From Bog-473 sp963828505 (GTDB lineage: Bacteria; Actinomycetota; Acidimicrobiia; Acidimicrobiales; RAAP-2), in assembly GCA_963828505.1 (NCBI GenBank), contig CAWHFM010000014.1, positions 62,001 to 126,000 on the forward strand: 64,000 nt of DNA, read 5' to 3'. Shown piece by piece: positions 8,903-18,873 of this stretch (its first letter is position 1; every line of letters begins with the position of its first letter). The notes under the pieces were generated by a model. It had not been told where the DNA came from. It was given only the letters and a program-made list of their open reading frames with translations, and made no database searches. A program made the position numbers and the translations under genes.

Positions 8903-9300
8903 CCAGTGAGCCTGGCTGCTCAGAATGAAGTTGTCACTACCTGCGTGTGTCCATCGTATGAACTTGCTTCTAGTACGACGACCGTTCGATACCCACAGGG
9001 ATAGTCGGATATATAGCAATCTGGGGTTCGAATGCAGCTGCGTTAGGAGTGCTTTTTGGGCTGGCCAGAGGACCAATTCCGACAAACAGGTAGTGGAGAG
9101 CCGGCTTTGCGCCTGGCCTCCATGTGGGTCCACCATTGATGAATCAGCCTGACGTGACCGCCGACAGATGCGCTCTTGGCCCGACCCCGGTCCCATGCTT
9201 CAGACCGCCACGAGGATCTGATCATCCGGTTTGGTAAACAAAACGACCGCCGTCTCCGGCGAGGCTGGTCAGGACGATCCCATGGTTTGCCTCGGATCCC
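8903..9300. other. Intergenic region
   Basis: About 400 bases upstream of the transglutaminase pair. Open frames pass through but show no recognisable domain, and I see no RNA or repeat until the dispersed repeat copy B begins at about 9301. Confidence 0.45.
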
Positions 9301-9578
9301 GGCTCACCTGGGACTTCGGCGACCAGCGGCACCGATCGCGCCGAGCTCACGGCTGCGGAGCATATCGGCAGCCCGGGGGTCTGCCGATTGGGTCTGATCC
9401 CCTGACATGGTGCATGGTTCGCCAGGAGCTGGACTCGGCGGTGCCGGTTCAGCTCTCAATTCAGAGCGGGCTCCAGTTCGCGGCGATGGCGACGAGCTCG
9501 GACGCCACCCGAAAGCGTCGGGGCCGGCCCGGCCGGACCGTCGCCTGAGGGTGGGGCTCGACGATGCCTCGCTCAGCC
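9301..9578. repeat. Dispersed repeat copy B (Fic tail / helicase start)
   Basis: This is the second copy of the 2262-2535 segment. On the minus strand it encodes GTG-AGC-TCG..., giving MSSARSVPLVAEVPGE, nearly the same as the helicase N terminus MSSARSVPLVADLPGE, after which similarity to the helicase stops. Upstream of that start is the Fic C-terminal tail. The helicase body is absent here. Confidence 0.8.
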
Positions 9579-9706
9579 AACAGGGCGAGGGCTGTCCGCG
9601 CCGTGCGTTCGGATACCGCAACGCGGTCCGCGACCAGATCCGATGAGACGACCGGGCGCTCGACCAAGACGGGGAGCACCAGCCGGGCGGTGGCGTCGGC
9701 ACGCAT
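9461..9706 (-). pseudogene. Fic-protein C-terminal winged-helix fragment (copy B)
   Basis: The 81-residue frame reads as a winged-helix domain, RPVVSSDLVADRVAVSER then TARTALALLAERGIVEP, and ends GRPRRFRVASELVAIAANW. This is the typical C-terminal extension of actinobacterial Fic (AMP-transferase) proteins. The Fic catalytic core is absent upstream. It may be a truncated gene or could still be made as a small DNA-binding protein. Its 3' part is duplicated at 2353-2541. Confidence 0.55.
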
Positions 9707-9776
9707 TTCGAGGACTTCCGTGGTTCTACTCTTGCCATGAGCCCCAGATCGGATAGGCCTTCGACGAAACCCTGAG

Positions 9777-10928
9777 TCAGGAGTGGGGGACCACCGTGGA
9801 CCACGCCCCTCGTACGAGCAGGTGAGGCGTTCCCCGGCCGCTGGCGGGGACCGCCCAAGTATCGGTCGCGATGGATCCGCCGGTGGTCAGCGCGGGCAGG
9901 TTGATTTGACCGCCGTCCCCGCTCGGATCTGAGGAGTTGTCGACCAGACCGTACATAACGGTGTCGTTGTTGAGCCACGCCGGCTGATCGTCCACGTCCC
10001 GGGTTTCGGCCAAGGGGTAGGACTCCAAGTTCGAAAGATCGAGGACCGAGAGCCGCCAGGTGACGACAGCGCCGGGGTTCCGAGATTTGAACGCGATCCG
10101 CGTACCGTCGGGCGACAGCGACGGGCACTCGACTCCCGAAACCAGCACCATTGCCTTCCGGGTCTCCAGGTCGCCTTTGATGAGATAGGTAGTGCCACCT
10201 GTGCCCAATGTGGCGTAGAAGGTGTGACCGTTCTTGGCGAAGGTGACTCCCCAGAAGTTGAAGTCGGCGGCGCGGAATGGTTGGCCATCCTTGGTGACGT
10301 TGAGTTTCTCCAGGTCGAACAGAACACGGCCAGAGGACAGGTCGATGATGTCCGTCCGAGTCGAGAACTGCCCCATCGTCGCGTAGCTGTCTCCGCTGAC
10401 GAACGTTGTGGTCGCCCCGTAGCGGCCATCGGGCGACACCCGGGCGCGGCTCGGGTAGCCGGAGAGCTCGACTGTATGGAGAAGTTTGAATTGGTTGTCG
10501 AAGACGATCGCCTCGGTGCTACCGAAGAAGCTGGTGGCGCGGCGAAGGCAAAGGCCGCGACCGCCTTCGAAGTCCACCCGGTCACAGTGCAAAGTGGAGA
10601 GGATGCGGGGCCCTTGGGGATCGCCCTTGGCGACCAGGCCGACGAGACCGTAATTCTGGTCGAGGTTTGTGCTGCGCGTCAGCAGGTAGGAACCGCCATC
10701 GATGCCTCCAGCGGGAAGCGGTCGAACGCTGTCGGACGCCGCGTTCACGACCTTGGAAGATCCACCGCCGAGCAGTGGCAACAAGACGGTGGCCGCGGCC
10801 ACGCCGAGGATCGCGGCGAGGATCGCGATCCGCCACGGCTTGCTCAGCGACAAGCGCGCGCGGCCTTCAGGCTCGCCGTCGGGGTCTTCGGACGAAGCCC
10901 GCGACTGAGTAAGATCATTCTTAGACAC
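9777..10928 (-). CDS. Membrane-anchored beta-propeller-like protein
   Basis: The start is set at GTG 10928, preceded by GGGGAGAGAG; a longer frame upstream lacks support. The 383-residue protein has a charged N terminus, a single membrane segment (about residues 30-54, IAILAAILGVAAATVLLPLL) and an exterior domain of TolB/WD40-like blades (RARVSPDGRYGATT, CPSLSPDGTRIAFKS). It is probably a type II membrane protein with an extracytoplasmic propeller. No catalytic residues are evident and the role is unknown. It lies divergent from the MFS transporter gene. Confidence 0.65.
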   Translation of the reverse strand: MSKNDLTQSRASSEDPDGEPEGRARLSLSKPWRIAILAAILGVAAATVLLPLLGGGSSKVVNAASDSVRPLPAGGIDGGSYLLTRSTNLDQNYGLVGLVAKGDPQGPRILSTLHCDRVDFEGGRGLCLRRATSFFGSTEAIVFDNQFKLLHTVELSGYPSRARVSPDGRYGATTTFVSGDSYATMGQFSTRTDIIDLSSGRVLFDLEKLNVTKDGQPFRAADFNFWGVTFAKNGHTFYATLGTGGTTYLIKGDLETRKAMVLVSGVECPSLSPDGTRIAFKSRNPGAVVTWRLSVLDLSNLESYPLAETRDVDDQPAWLNNDTVMYGLVDNSSDPSGDGGQINLPALTTGGSIATDTWAVPASGRGTPHLLVRGAWSTVVPHS

Positions 10929-11036
10929 TTGGGAACGCTCTCTCCCCGCTCTCCAACAATTAGGGCCAGGCGCGCTGAACCCACGTCTACGGTAACGTAA
11001 GTTTGTACGGATGAGCATTCAGGGCCGCTGTTCCCG

Positions 11037-12334
11037 TTGTATCCGTCACTAAAGGACGTTCGAAACACTGGGACTGCGTCGTCTGCGTCGTCTGAGACAA
11101 AGGGTCGTTGGTGGCAGCCAGCAGTAACCGCCAACGTTGTGTACCTGGGTTTTACCAGCATGTTGACCGATGTCTCATCAGAGATGGTCAACTCCATCGT
11201 GCCGCTCTTTCTTACGTTTCAATTAGGTTTCAGCAATTTCAGTTCGGTTTGTTCAACGGGGTGTACCAGGTGCTGGCCGCCACCACCGCGTTGATCGGCG
11301 GTGCCATCGCCGACCGTCACCGGCGCTACAAGGAAGTGGCGGGAATCGGCTATGGGGTCTCCGCGGCCACTCGCGTCGGCCTTGTGGTGGCACAAAACGC
11401 ATGGATCCCGGCTACCGGCATGCTGTATGCCGACCGTGCGGCGAAGGGACTGCGAACAGCCCCACGCGATGCCCTGATCTCCCAGTCAGCGCTGCCCGGA
11501 CGCCTCGGCGAGGCCTTCGGGGTTCACCGTGCGATGGACACACTGGGGGCGCTCGTCGGGCCTATCCTCGCTTTCGTACTGCTGTCAGCGGTCCCGGGAG
11601 GCTACGAAGTCATATTCCGGGCCAGCTTCTGGATCGCACTCGGCGGCCTGGCTGTGCTGGTGTTGCTCGTTCGCAACCGACTGGCGAAAAGCCACTCCAT
11701 CCCGCAGAGGTCCATCTCCTTTCGTGGAGCCTTTGGACTACTTCGCCTCCCGGAATACCGTCGACTGGTCTGCGCCGGCTCGGCCCTGAGCCTGGTCACC
11801 ATCGCCGACGCCCTCATGTATGCGACCTTCCAGCAGCGAAGCAGCATGACCACCCGTTTCTTCCCACTCCTCTACGTAGGCACCGCACTCGCCTACTTGT
11901 TCCTGGCTCTTCCGTTAGGCCGCCTCGCCGATCGCATCGGCCCGACCCGCGTCTTCGTCGGAGGTCAGGCGTTGCTGCTGATCGTCGATGCCATGCTCCT
12001 CATAAGCGGTCCGGGACCGGTCGCGCTGATCTTCATGCTCGGCGCGCTCGGCACCTACTACGCCGCTACTGACGGCATTCTCGCCGTCGTCGCTACCAGC
12101 ATCCTGCCCGACCAGCAGCGGGCCAGCGGACTCGCGCTCTTGGGTGCCGCCATGGCTCTCGCTGCCTTCGCCGCCTCCACCGTGTTTGGCGCACTGTGGG
12201 AGTGGAAAGGCCCAACCTTCGCCGTGGCCGTCTTCCTCGTCGGCCTCGTCGTCAGCCTCGTCACGGCACTGGCACTATTGGGGCCGCAACTGCGGCGGGA
12301 GCGCTCCGGAGTCGTAGCCAGCAGCTTTGGATGA
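11037..12334 (+). pseudogene. MFS transporter with frameshift
   Basis: The first part (frame of 11037) encodes VVYLGFTSMLTDVSSEMVNS and IVPLFLTFQLGFSNF. The rest (frame of 11108) continues QFGLFNGVYQVLAATTALIGG through twelve-helix MFS sequence to PQLRRERSG. Joining them restores the conserved first helix (LTDVSSEMV) and the loop after helix 1-2. The break is at about 11237-11240 beside the run ATTTC and fits loss of one base. Without the N-terminal helix the main frame would not be functional. It may be a real pseudogene or a sequence error. The start (TTG 11037 or a GTG further in) is unsure. Confidence 0.8.
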
Positions 12335-12701
12335 AATTTCCTGAAACTGGCAGCGACGGACCGGTTGGTGCTGTCCACGTCGATCGTGGATCCACTCCTT
12401 TCGAGTAGCTTTCCGGCGACGAGGGTGGCGCCGGGCCGGGCCAGTGGGACCAACCTGTCGCCGTCGATCCATCGCAACCGACTTCCGGGCATCAAACGTT
12501 CTCGCGCATCGCAGCGCGTGCTTCGTGCGACAACGCCGATGAGCTTGGCGCTCAGTCGCACCCTCGAGAGGTGGGCGCATCGGAATGGCGGTTCGCTGGT
12601 GGATGCGGTGTTCTGGCTTCAGTCGCCTGTGTTTCGGTCGCCTCGCCGTGCGAACCGTTCACCCAGGCCCGGCGCGATGTCGGAACAGCGACCGCCCCAG
12701 G
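12335..12701. other. Intergenic region between convergent genes
   Basis: About 370 bases between the MFS gene and the secreted-protein gene, which converge. I see no domain-bearing frame, RNA or obvious strong hairpin. Confidence 0.45.
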
Positions 12702-13364
12702 TCAGATGCCCGCCAGCTTCAACCGGATGTCGTCGGCGAAGGCGTCGTTGTACGTCTGCCCGGCCTCGCGGCCGAAGCTGAGCTGTACGTAGGCGCTCCG
12801 GGCGCTCTTCGGTACGGTCTCGGAATCCAACTGCTCCACGAGCTCGGTCTTGCCGCCCCGGTCTGATTCGGTGACGGGCCCAAGGGTCATCGAAGACCCG
12901 ACGAGAAAACCCTTGCTGTTCTTGAAGTCCAGCTCGACAAAAGCCTCGTCGGTCCGCGTGCCCGAGCCGCCGAGCCATCCTGCCAGCTTGGCCGTCACAT
13001 GGCCACCTTTGATGGAGTTGACATACGGCGCAAGATTCACGGTCTGCGTTGCGACAATGGAGTCATCGGGATCGTTCGGCCCCCCAGCGAAGAAGTTGAG
13101 TCCACGGTTCGTGGGCCCAGGCGACGACGCAGTGAGGAACCCGCCGCCGGTCGCTCCATACTTGACAGCGGTGAACGACGTTCCTGTGGAGTCCGTCCAG
13201 TCCGGGACGGGAACTACGGCGCCAGTCGAACTGCCCGTCCCTGACTCGGCGTTTCCGTTGAGGATCAAATTCCTTGGCGCCGCACTCGCAGGGGCGGCGC
13301 CGGTGACAGCGATGCCCAGCGACCCAACGAGGCCTACAAGCGAGATGACTGCATACCGCCTCAT
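12702..13364 (-). CDS. Secreted protein, jelly-roll/CBM-like
   Basis: The 220-residue protein has a clear signal peptide (MRRYAVISLVGLVGSLGIAVTGAAPASA, cleavage near residue 29). The mature part begins NLILNGNAESGTGSS, the usual opening of discoidin/CBM-like jelly-roll domains (LxNGxFExG), followed by VPDWTDSTG and alternating beta segments. It probably binds carbohydrate or a surface. No catalytic motif is visible. It stands alone. Confidence 0.7.
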   Translation of the reverse strand: MRRYAVISLVGLVGSLGIAVTGAAPASAAPRNLILNGNAESGTGSSTGAVVPVPDWTDSTGTSFTAVKYGATGGGFLTASSPGPTNRGLNFFAGGPNDPDDSIVATQTVNLAPYVNSIKGGHVTAKLAGWLGGSGTRTDEAFVELDFKNSKGFLVGSSMTLGPVTESDRGGKTELVEQLDSETVPKSARSAYVQLSFGREAGQTYNDAFADDIRLKLAGI

Positions 13365-14295
13365 CGTCCACCTCCCGACTCACTCGATGATCGCACGATA
13401 CCCAGGCCGTCTGAGATGCCCCTGAGCAACCCAGACCCGGCGTCCACTCCGAGATGGAATGCCCCCATGCGCTGCTGCGACAGGGATGCGCACCGCCGGC
13501 ACCCGGGATCCGATCATCGTTTCCACCGCGGTCCGGCGGTCGATGGGCTTCACCGCCGGACGGCAGACCACTCGACAGCAGACCGGATGATCGCCCCACC
13601 TCTGGGCGGCTTGCGGTACGGGCACCGTCCTGGCCGGTGATGGCTGCGACCGCCGATCCGAGAGGCAACAACGCGCAGGGGTAGTCCGTTCCGCTCGAGA
13701 GCACGGGAGTCGTGCCGGCATCGGAATCGGCATCGGCCGGCGGGCGGGCGGCGGCGTCGGCCCGCCGGGAAGGGTCATGAGTACCTCGGCGCCCAGGAAA
13801 ACAGAATCGAACCGGTGGCTTTCCCCTCCTCCCTTCAGGTGACGGGAGCCCTTCCCCCTCGCTTGTCCTCGTCAAAGCGGGCGGTGCGAGCGATTCGCCG
13901 CTCCATATGGCCGGCATCTCACGCGTCCGCGTAACATGACCTCGGACGTGAGGCGGTCTCGCCGTCACGAAGTGTTCGTTCGGAACCGGGGGAGGTTGCT
14001 CTGTCCAGGATCACACCACCTCTGCCGCCTTTGCCGGCCAATGCTTCTGCGGACGCCGTCCCGGCGAGGATGCGGACCACCCGATGACGCGGAGAGGCGA
14101 CCACGGTGGGACCCTCCGACCCGAGGATTTGCCTCAGGTCGGGATTGCACCGGTTGCTGTACTTGGCCGACACCGTCACCATCACCGCGCTGAGTCCACG
14201 AATCTACGAATGGCGACTGCCGTCGCACCGCGTGAGGAGCCGGGTGCCGAGTGTGCCGGGCACGTCGTGGACATCTTCGTTGGGAATGTCGCTCC
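13365..14295. other. Long region without a recognisable gene
   Basis: About 930 bases. Several overlapping frames on both strands are open only because of GC content and read as low-complexity Arg/Pro-rich sequence. A stretch near 13999-14085 encodes a proline-rich peptide (ITPPLPPLPANASADAVPAR) but has no supported start. No tRNA, riboswitch or repeat was identified. Confidence 0.4.
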
Positions 14296-15525
14296 ATGAC
14301 CGACGACGACGCGTCACGTCACACCCTGCAGGTCGACCATCTGGTCGCAACGGCATGCGAGAGCGCCGGGTCCGAAGATTTCGGTGACGGTGACACATGG
14401 CGTGAAGGTCTCGACGTCCTCGTTCATTGCCTGAACACCGAGGCGGCGCTGAACGAGCTCGGCGTCGGCGCCATGTCAGACCAGATCGTCGGGTACCTGG
14501 TGAATCGGCTCCAGGTCGAGCAGTGGTACGGCCGGCACCCGGAGATCGATGGACAGCAGATCGTGGCGCCGTTGTTCGGGCTCGGCCTTCCCCGAACCGG
14601 ATCCACCGCGTTGAGCTTCTTGCTGGCACAGGATCCGGGCCGGCGGTCCCTCCGCGTGTGGGAGGCCGCCGATCCGTGCCCGCCACCGGAGACGGCCACA
14701 GAGCACAGCGACCCTCGCATCGCGGTCGCCCAAGCCGGCATCGACTTCACCAACGAGATGTTTCCCGGGTTCGCCGGTATGTTGCCCACCGCGGCGGATG
14801 GTCCCCAGGAATGCCTGCTCGTGATGGCGTCGGAGTTCCGGTCCCTGATCTTCGAGGGCATGTCCTACATCCCGAGCTACACCAAGTGGCTCCTCCAGTG
14901 CGACATGGAACCGGCCTACCGGTACCACCGGAGGGTCCTGAAGTTGTTGCAGTGGCGCTGCCCGCCCGATCGGTGGTGGCTGAAGACTCCGGCCCACATG
15001 CTGTCGATCGACGCGTTGGACGCGGTCTACCCCGACGCCCGGTTCGTGATGACCCATCGAGATGTCGGCAAGGTGCTGCCCTCCGTGTGCTCCCTGTACA
15101 GCACCTTGGCCACCACTTTGACGCAACACCCGGACCCGGTGGCCATCGGCGCGCATAACAGCGAGGTGTGGCGGACGGCGCTCGAGCGGCTGATCGCGTT
15201 CCGCGACCGGGGCAACGAGGACCGCTTCCATGACGTCTCCTTCGAGGCGGTGCAGCGCGACCCTCTGGGTCAGGTGAGCCGGCTCTACGCAGAACTGGGC
15301 GACGACCTGAGCGATGAGGCGCGTCGGCGCATGAGTGATTGGTGGTCCGAAAGTTCGAAGGATCGGTCGGGGCCCGGGAGCTACGCGCCCGAAGACTTCG
15401 GTCTCGACCTGACGACGATCGCCGAAACATTCGCGTTCTACAACGAGCGCTTCGGCCTTCCGGCGGCGTCAGCCGGAGGCGTGACCACGCCCTTCCCATC
15501 CCCACGCACAGGAGATCTTCGATGA
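14296..15525 (+). CDS. Sulfotransferase family protein
   Basis: The start is the ATG at 14296, giving 409 residues. The PAPS-binding P-loop GLGLPRTGSTALSF lies near residue 97, with the later PAPS/3' phosphate region FVMTHRDVGKVLPS and WLKTPAHML. This actinobacterial group of large sulfotransferase-like proteins is common in lipid and steroid clusters; the substrate is unknown. It overlaps the epimerase gene as ATGA, forming an operon. A paralogue lies at 57267-58430, also beside an epimerase. Confidence 0.82.
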   Translation: MTDDDASRHTLQVDHLVATACESAGSEDFGDGDTWREGLDVLVHCLNTEAALNELGVGAMSDQIVGYLVNRLQVEQWYGRHPEIDGQQIVAPLFGLGLPRTGSTALSFLLAQDPGRRSLRVWEAADPCPPPETATEHSDPRIAVAQAGIDFTNEMFPGFAGMLPTAADGPQECLLVMASEFRSLIFEGMSYIPSYTKWLLQCDMEPAYRYHRRVLKLLQWRCPPDRWWLKTPAHMLSIDALDAVYPDARFVMTHRDVGKVLPSVCSLYSTLATTLTQHPDPVAIGAHNSEVWRTALERLIAFRDRGNEDRFHDVSFEAVQRDPLGQVSRLYAELGDDLSDEARRRMSDWWSESSKDRSGPGSYAPEDFGLDLTTIAETFAFYNERFGLPAASAGGVTTPFPSPRTGDLR

Positions 15526-16508
15526 GTTCCATCTTCGTGACCGGCGGAACCGGCCTGACCGGCGCCAACGTCTGTCAGCAGCTCATCGAGCGCGGTGACG
15601 ATGTCCGGGCACTTGTCCGCAACCCCGACGAGGCCGCAGCACTCCATTCACTCGGTGTCGAGCTGGTCCAGGGTGACATCGCCAACGCCGACGACGTGCT
15701 GGCGGCCGCCAAGGGATGCGAAGCGGCGATCCACACGGCAGCCCTGCTCGGCGGAGCCAGTCAGGACATCGCCGACTTCCACGCCGTCAACGTCGTTGGT
15801 ACCACCAACGTGTTGGACGCCGGCCGGATCCTGGGCATGCGACGAGTCGTCGCGCTCAGCACCGCCACCTTCTTCGACTTGAGCCAACCGGTTCCCTACG
15901 AGGAAGCACGGGTGCTCGCTGATCCGCCCGATGACCCGTACACGGTCACCAAGCTGGCCGCGTTCCGTGAGGTCCACGAGCGGGCGGCGAAGGGCGACGA
16001 CGTGTTGACCTGCCACCCTGGCGCCATCTACGGGCCCAGCCTCGTGGCCCGGCGCGCGCTGCATCCGACAAGTTTCAACGCCATCCTGCTCGCTTCCATC
16101 CGCGGCCGGATCGCCATGTTCCTCGACTTTCCCGTCACATGGGTGTTTGCTGCCGATGTGGCCCGGGGATCCGTGGCCGCGCTCGATCGCGGCGTAGCCG
16201 GCGAACGGTACTGGCTCGTCGGCCGTCCGGAGGACGAGATCAGCACCGCGGCGGGATGCAACCGCGCCTGTGAGATCGCCGGTGTCGAGCACCGGGTCCA
16301 GAACGTCGACTACCGCTCGGATCCCGACGCGCTCACCGCTGCATTCGGACCCACCCTGATGGCGATCGCCGAGGCCGCCGCGAGTCGGGTTCGCACCACC
16401 CGGTCGCCGGCCAACCCGACGGCCGAGCGGCTCGGCTACGACCCGACAAGCCTCGATGAGGGGCTGGAACGACTCGTCTCCTGGCTCCGCGAGCTCGGCA
16501 AGATCTGA
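15522..16508 (+). CDS. NAD(P)-dependent epimerase/dehydratase
   Basis: The 328-residue extended SDR begins MSSIFVTGGTGLTGANVCQQL with the Rossmann GGTGLTG loop at 8-14. Later it has STATFF and, in place of the usual YxxxK, a DDPYTVTKLAAF stretch that holds the Tyr/Lys pair. GAIYGP matches the substrate-side signature of this class. The ATG at 15522 overlaps the sulfotransferase stop and replaces a longer frame from 15339. It probably acts on a sugar nucleotide, steroid or CoA-linked substrate; which is not determinable here. Confidence 0.82.
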   Translation: MSSIFVTGGTGLTGANVCQQLIERGDDVRALVRNPDEAAALHSLGVELVQGDIANADDVLAAAKGCEAAIHTAALLGGASQDIADFHAVNVVGTTNVLDAGRILGMRRVVALSTATFFDLSQPVPYEEARVLADPPDDPYTVTKLAAFREVHERAAKGDDVLTCHPGAIYGPSLVARRALHPTSFNAILLASIRGRIAMFLDFPVTWVFAADVARGSVAALDRGVAGERYWLVGRPEDEISTAAGCNRACEIAGVEHRVQNVDYRSDPDALTAAFGPTLMAIAEAAASRVRTTRSPANPTAERLGYDPTSLDEGLERLVSWLRELGKI

Positions 16509-16671
16509 CAGCCGATATCGAGCGAACCGCTGCAGCGGAGCCACTGAAGGGAAAGCGGATGGACGAGGTCAACCAGAAGGTCGACGATGGCACCGGGTGG
16601 CGCGGGTTCTGTGACCCACGGGCAGTGCAGACGCGGAGTCCCGATCACACCTCAGCCGGTAGGTTTTGACC

Positions 16672-17478
16672 GTGGTCCTCGACCCCGCAGCAGCTCGGCT
16701 CGACGGAAAGGTGGCGGTCGTCACCGGAGGCGGCGCCGGAATCGGACGGGGTATCGCCAACGGGTTGCGGGTCTTCGGCGCGCAGATCGCGATCTGGGAG
16801 CGCGACCCGGACACGAGCGCCGAGGCGGCGACGGAGGTCGACGGCCTCTCGGTGCCGACCGACGTGCGCGACGGTGAGCAGGTGGACGCCGCGCTGGCGG
16901 CCACGATCGAGCGGTTCGGCACCGTCGACGTGCTGGTCAACAATGCCGGGGGTGTCTTCGTCGCACCGTTTCTCCAGACCAGTGAGAACGGCTTCGACGC
17001 GCTCTACCGGGCCAACCTCAAGCACGTGCTGCTCTGCACGAAGGCGGTGGCCGGGCACATGGTCACGGCCGCCCACGGTGGCACCGTGATCAACATCACC
17101 TCCATCGAAGGCGTGCGGGCGGCTCCCCTGTACGCCGCGTACGCGGCCGCCAAGGCAGGGGTGATCAACCTCACCAAGACGCTCGCCCTCGAGCTCGCCT
17201 CCCACGACATCCGGGTCAACGCCATCGCGCCGGACATCACCCTCACCGAGGGCCTATTGGCAGTGGCACCCTCAGGCGCCGCCGAGCGCATGGGCCTGAC
17301 GGTGCCGATGGGACGGCCTGGCCACGTCGACGAGTGCGCAGGAGCCGCCGTGTTCCTCGCCTCCCGTCTCTCGAGCTATGTCACGGGCCACACGTTGCAC
17401 GTCGACGGCGGAACGGCAGCGTCAATGGGGTGGTACCACCACCCTGACGACGGCCACTACGTCTACGGCCCGTATTGA
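16672..17478 (+). CDS. Short-chain dehydrogenase/reductase
   Basis: A classical SDR of about 268 residues. The cofactor loop TGGGAGIGRG, NNAG in the central strand, a catalytic Ser (NITSIEG), the YxxxK as YAAAK, and the C-terminal HVDGGTAAS motif are all visible. The start is GTG 16672 (or TTG 16666). The end is extended (WYHHPDDGHYVYGPY), a tail seen in a subset of actinobacterial SDRs from catabolic clusters. It follows the epimerase by about 160 bases on the same strand. Confidence 0.85.
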   Translation: MVLDPAAARLDGKVAVVTGGGAGIGRGIANGLRVFGAQIAIWERDPDTSAEAATEVDGLSVPTDVRDGEQVDAALAATIERFGTVDVLVNNAGGVFVAPFLQTSENGFDALYRANLKHVLLCTKAVAGHMVTAAHGGTVINITSIEGVRAAPLYAAYAAAKAGVINLTKTLALELASHDIRVNAIAPDITLTEGLLAVAPSGAAERMGLTVPMGRPGHVDECAGAAVFLASRLSSYVTGHTLHVDGGTAASMGWYHHPDDGHYVYGPY

Positions 17479-17541
17479 GCGATCACCGATGGGTTTCCGT
17501 CGACCGGTCGGTTGAACGCACCCGGCGGCCGAGCACCGTCG

Positions 17542-18204
17542 TTAGTCGAGCGTGTTCACCCCAGTGGTGGTCAGGTTCTCCCCAGCGGTTTGTCCGGTGC
17601 CGCCAGTGGTGGCGCATTGCACCGAGATGGTTGATGGTTCGCTCAACGTGACCGCGTCGGTGAGCGGGATCGTCGTCAGACTGTTCTCGGTGGTGAGCGT
17701 CCCGTAGCTCGAGTTGCCGCTCGCACCTGTGATGAAGCAGCCGAAGGTCACCGGACTGGATATCACGGCTACCCCGACATCGACCGTTGCATTCACGACA
17801 TAGGAGCCGGCGGGGACCGACGGGCTGGATACGACGGTGGTGAACGACGTGTCGTCAAGCGTGAAACCGTCGATCGATGCCACCGAGAAGGCTTGTGAGA
17901 GTCCGGCCGGACCCTGTGAGCCCTTTGCACCTTTTGGTCCGGGAGGGCCAGTCGGTCCCTGTGGTCCGGTCTTGTTCCAGTTCAGGCTCGTGTAGCCCGC
18001 CGGGCATTGGGCGGTCGAGTCGACGACGGTCACGGCGTGGTTCGTGCCCTTGGTCTTGTAGCAACCGTTGATCACCCCGTCGGAACCCGGAATTGAAGCA
18101 CGAGCCAGCCCAGTCGTCACGACCGTGACCGTCAGGACGCAAACCACGGCAACCGCCGACCGTGCCCGGACGATTCTGGCCAGGGAATTCCTGCTCTTCG
18201 ACAT
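17542..18204 (-). CDS. Secreted protein with collagen-like repeat
   Basis: From ATG 18204, 220 residues. It has a signal peptide (RSAVAVVCVLTVTVVTTGLARA), a short domain beginning IPGSDGVINGCYKT and continuing CPAGYTSLNWNKTG that is common in actinobacterial surface proteins, then a collagen-like Gly-X-Y run of about eight triplets (GPQGPTGPPGPKGAKG...), and a C-terminal beta-rich domain (VPAGSYVVNATVDVG) with a jelly-roll feel. It is probably an exported, possibly trimeric surface protein. It converges with the SDR gene. Confidence 0.75.
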   Translation of the reverse strand: MSKSRNSLARIVRARSAVAVVCVLTVTVVTTGLARASIPGSDGVINGCYKTKGTNHAVTVVDSTAQCPAGYTSLNWNKTGPQGPTGPPGPKGAKGSQGPAGLSQAFSVASIDGFTLDDTSFTTVVSSPSVPAGSYVVNATVDVGVAVISSPVTFGCFITGASGNSSYGTLTTENSLTTIPLTDAVTLSEPSTISVQCATTGGTGQTAGENLTTTGVNTLD

Positions 18205-18424
18205 TTCAACCTCCGGATCACCCGGCGAGAGGAGCATGAACCCCCCGGTGTTTCCTTGCCAGTATCGCCATTCCACCGGGCATTCACCGTTATCGAGTGG
18301 GTCATCCCACTTGACGATCGCCCTCCCACCGCAGCGTCGAAGATCATTTCTCGACAACTCGGGCATGATGGAATCACGGGGCCGCCTCGTACGCGGGGCT
18401 CGCCGAGAATACGAGAGGTCCAGC

Positions 18425-18856
18425 ATGACGGAAACCGACATCGCCAACACCGAGCTCGTGCGGGAGTTCTGGAGGAGGCTCGGGCTCCGCGACTTCGACG
18501 GTTGCGGGGCCTTGATGGCGCCCGAAGGCCACTACGTCGACGTGCCGGTGTCCGACCTCGAAGCGGGCGCGTTCGGTCCTGAGGAGACGGCAGCACGCCT
18601 CCGCCTTGGCCTCGAGCCCCTCGCCGGCTACGAGTTGCACGACGGACCGATCATCGCGGCCGACGGGTTCGTGGTGACCGAGCACCGCGAAACCTGGACC
18701 TGGGAAGGGGGCGTGACAGTGACGCTCCCGTTCACCTCGGTCATGGAGGTCGGTGACGGCCGGATCACCCGATGGTGGGACTACTTCAACCTCGCCACGT
18801 TGCTCGATGCCGCTCCGGCGTGGTGGCTCGAGCACATCGCGAAGTCGTACAAGTGA
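18425..18856 (+). CDS. SnoaL/limonene-epoxide-hydrolase-like protein
   Basis: The ATG at 18425 gives a 143-residue NTF2-fold protein (TELVREFWRRLGLRDFDGCGALM, FTSVMEVGDGRITRWWDYFNLATLL). The WxxYFN-type ending is typical of the limonene-1,2-epoxide hydrolase/SnoaL group. Members are small isomerases or hydrolases, and substrate cannot be read from sequence. It is divergent from the collagen-like gene and convergent with the next. Confidence 0.75.
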   Translation: MTETDIANTELVREFWRRLGLRDFDGCGALMAPEGHYVDVPVSDLEAGAFGPEETAARLRLGLEPLAGYELHDGPIIAADGFVVTEHRETWTWEGGVTVTLPFTSVMEVGDGRITRWWDYFNLATLLDAAPAWWLEHIAKSYK

Positions 18857-18873
18857 CCAGGACCGCCATGTGA

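Noticed and set aside
13365..14295. Riboswitch or small-gene candidates in the gene-poor stretch
   Set aside because: I could not match any known riboswitch core, and the short frames lack starts or composition of real genes.
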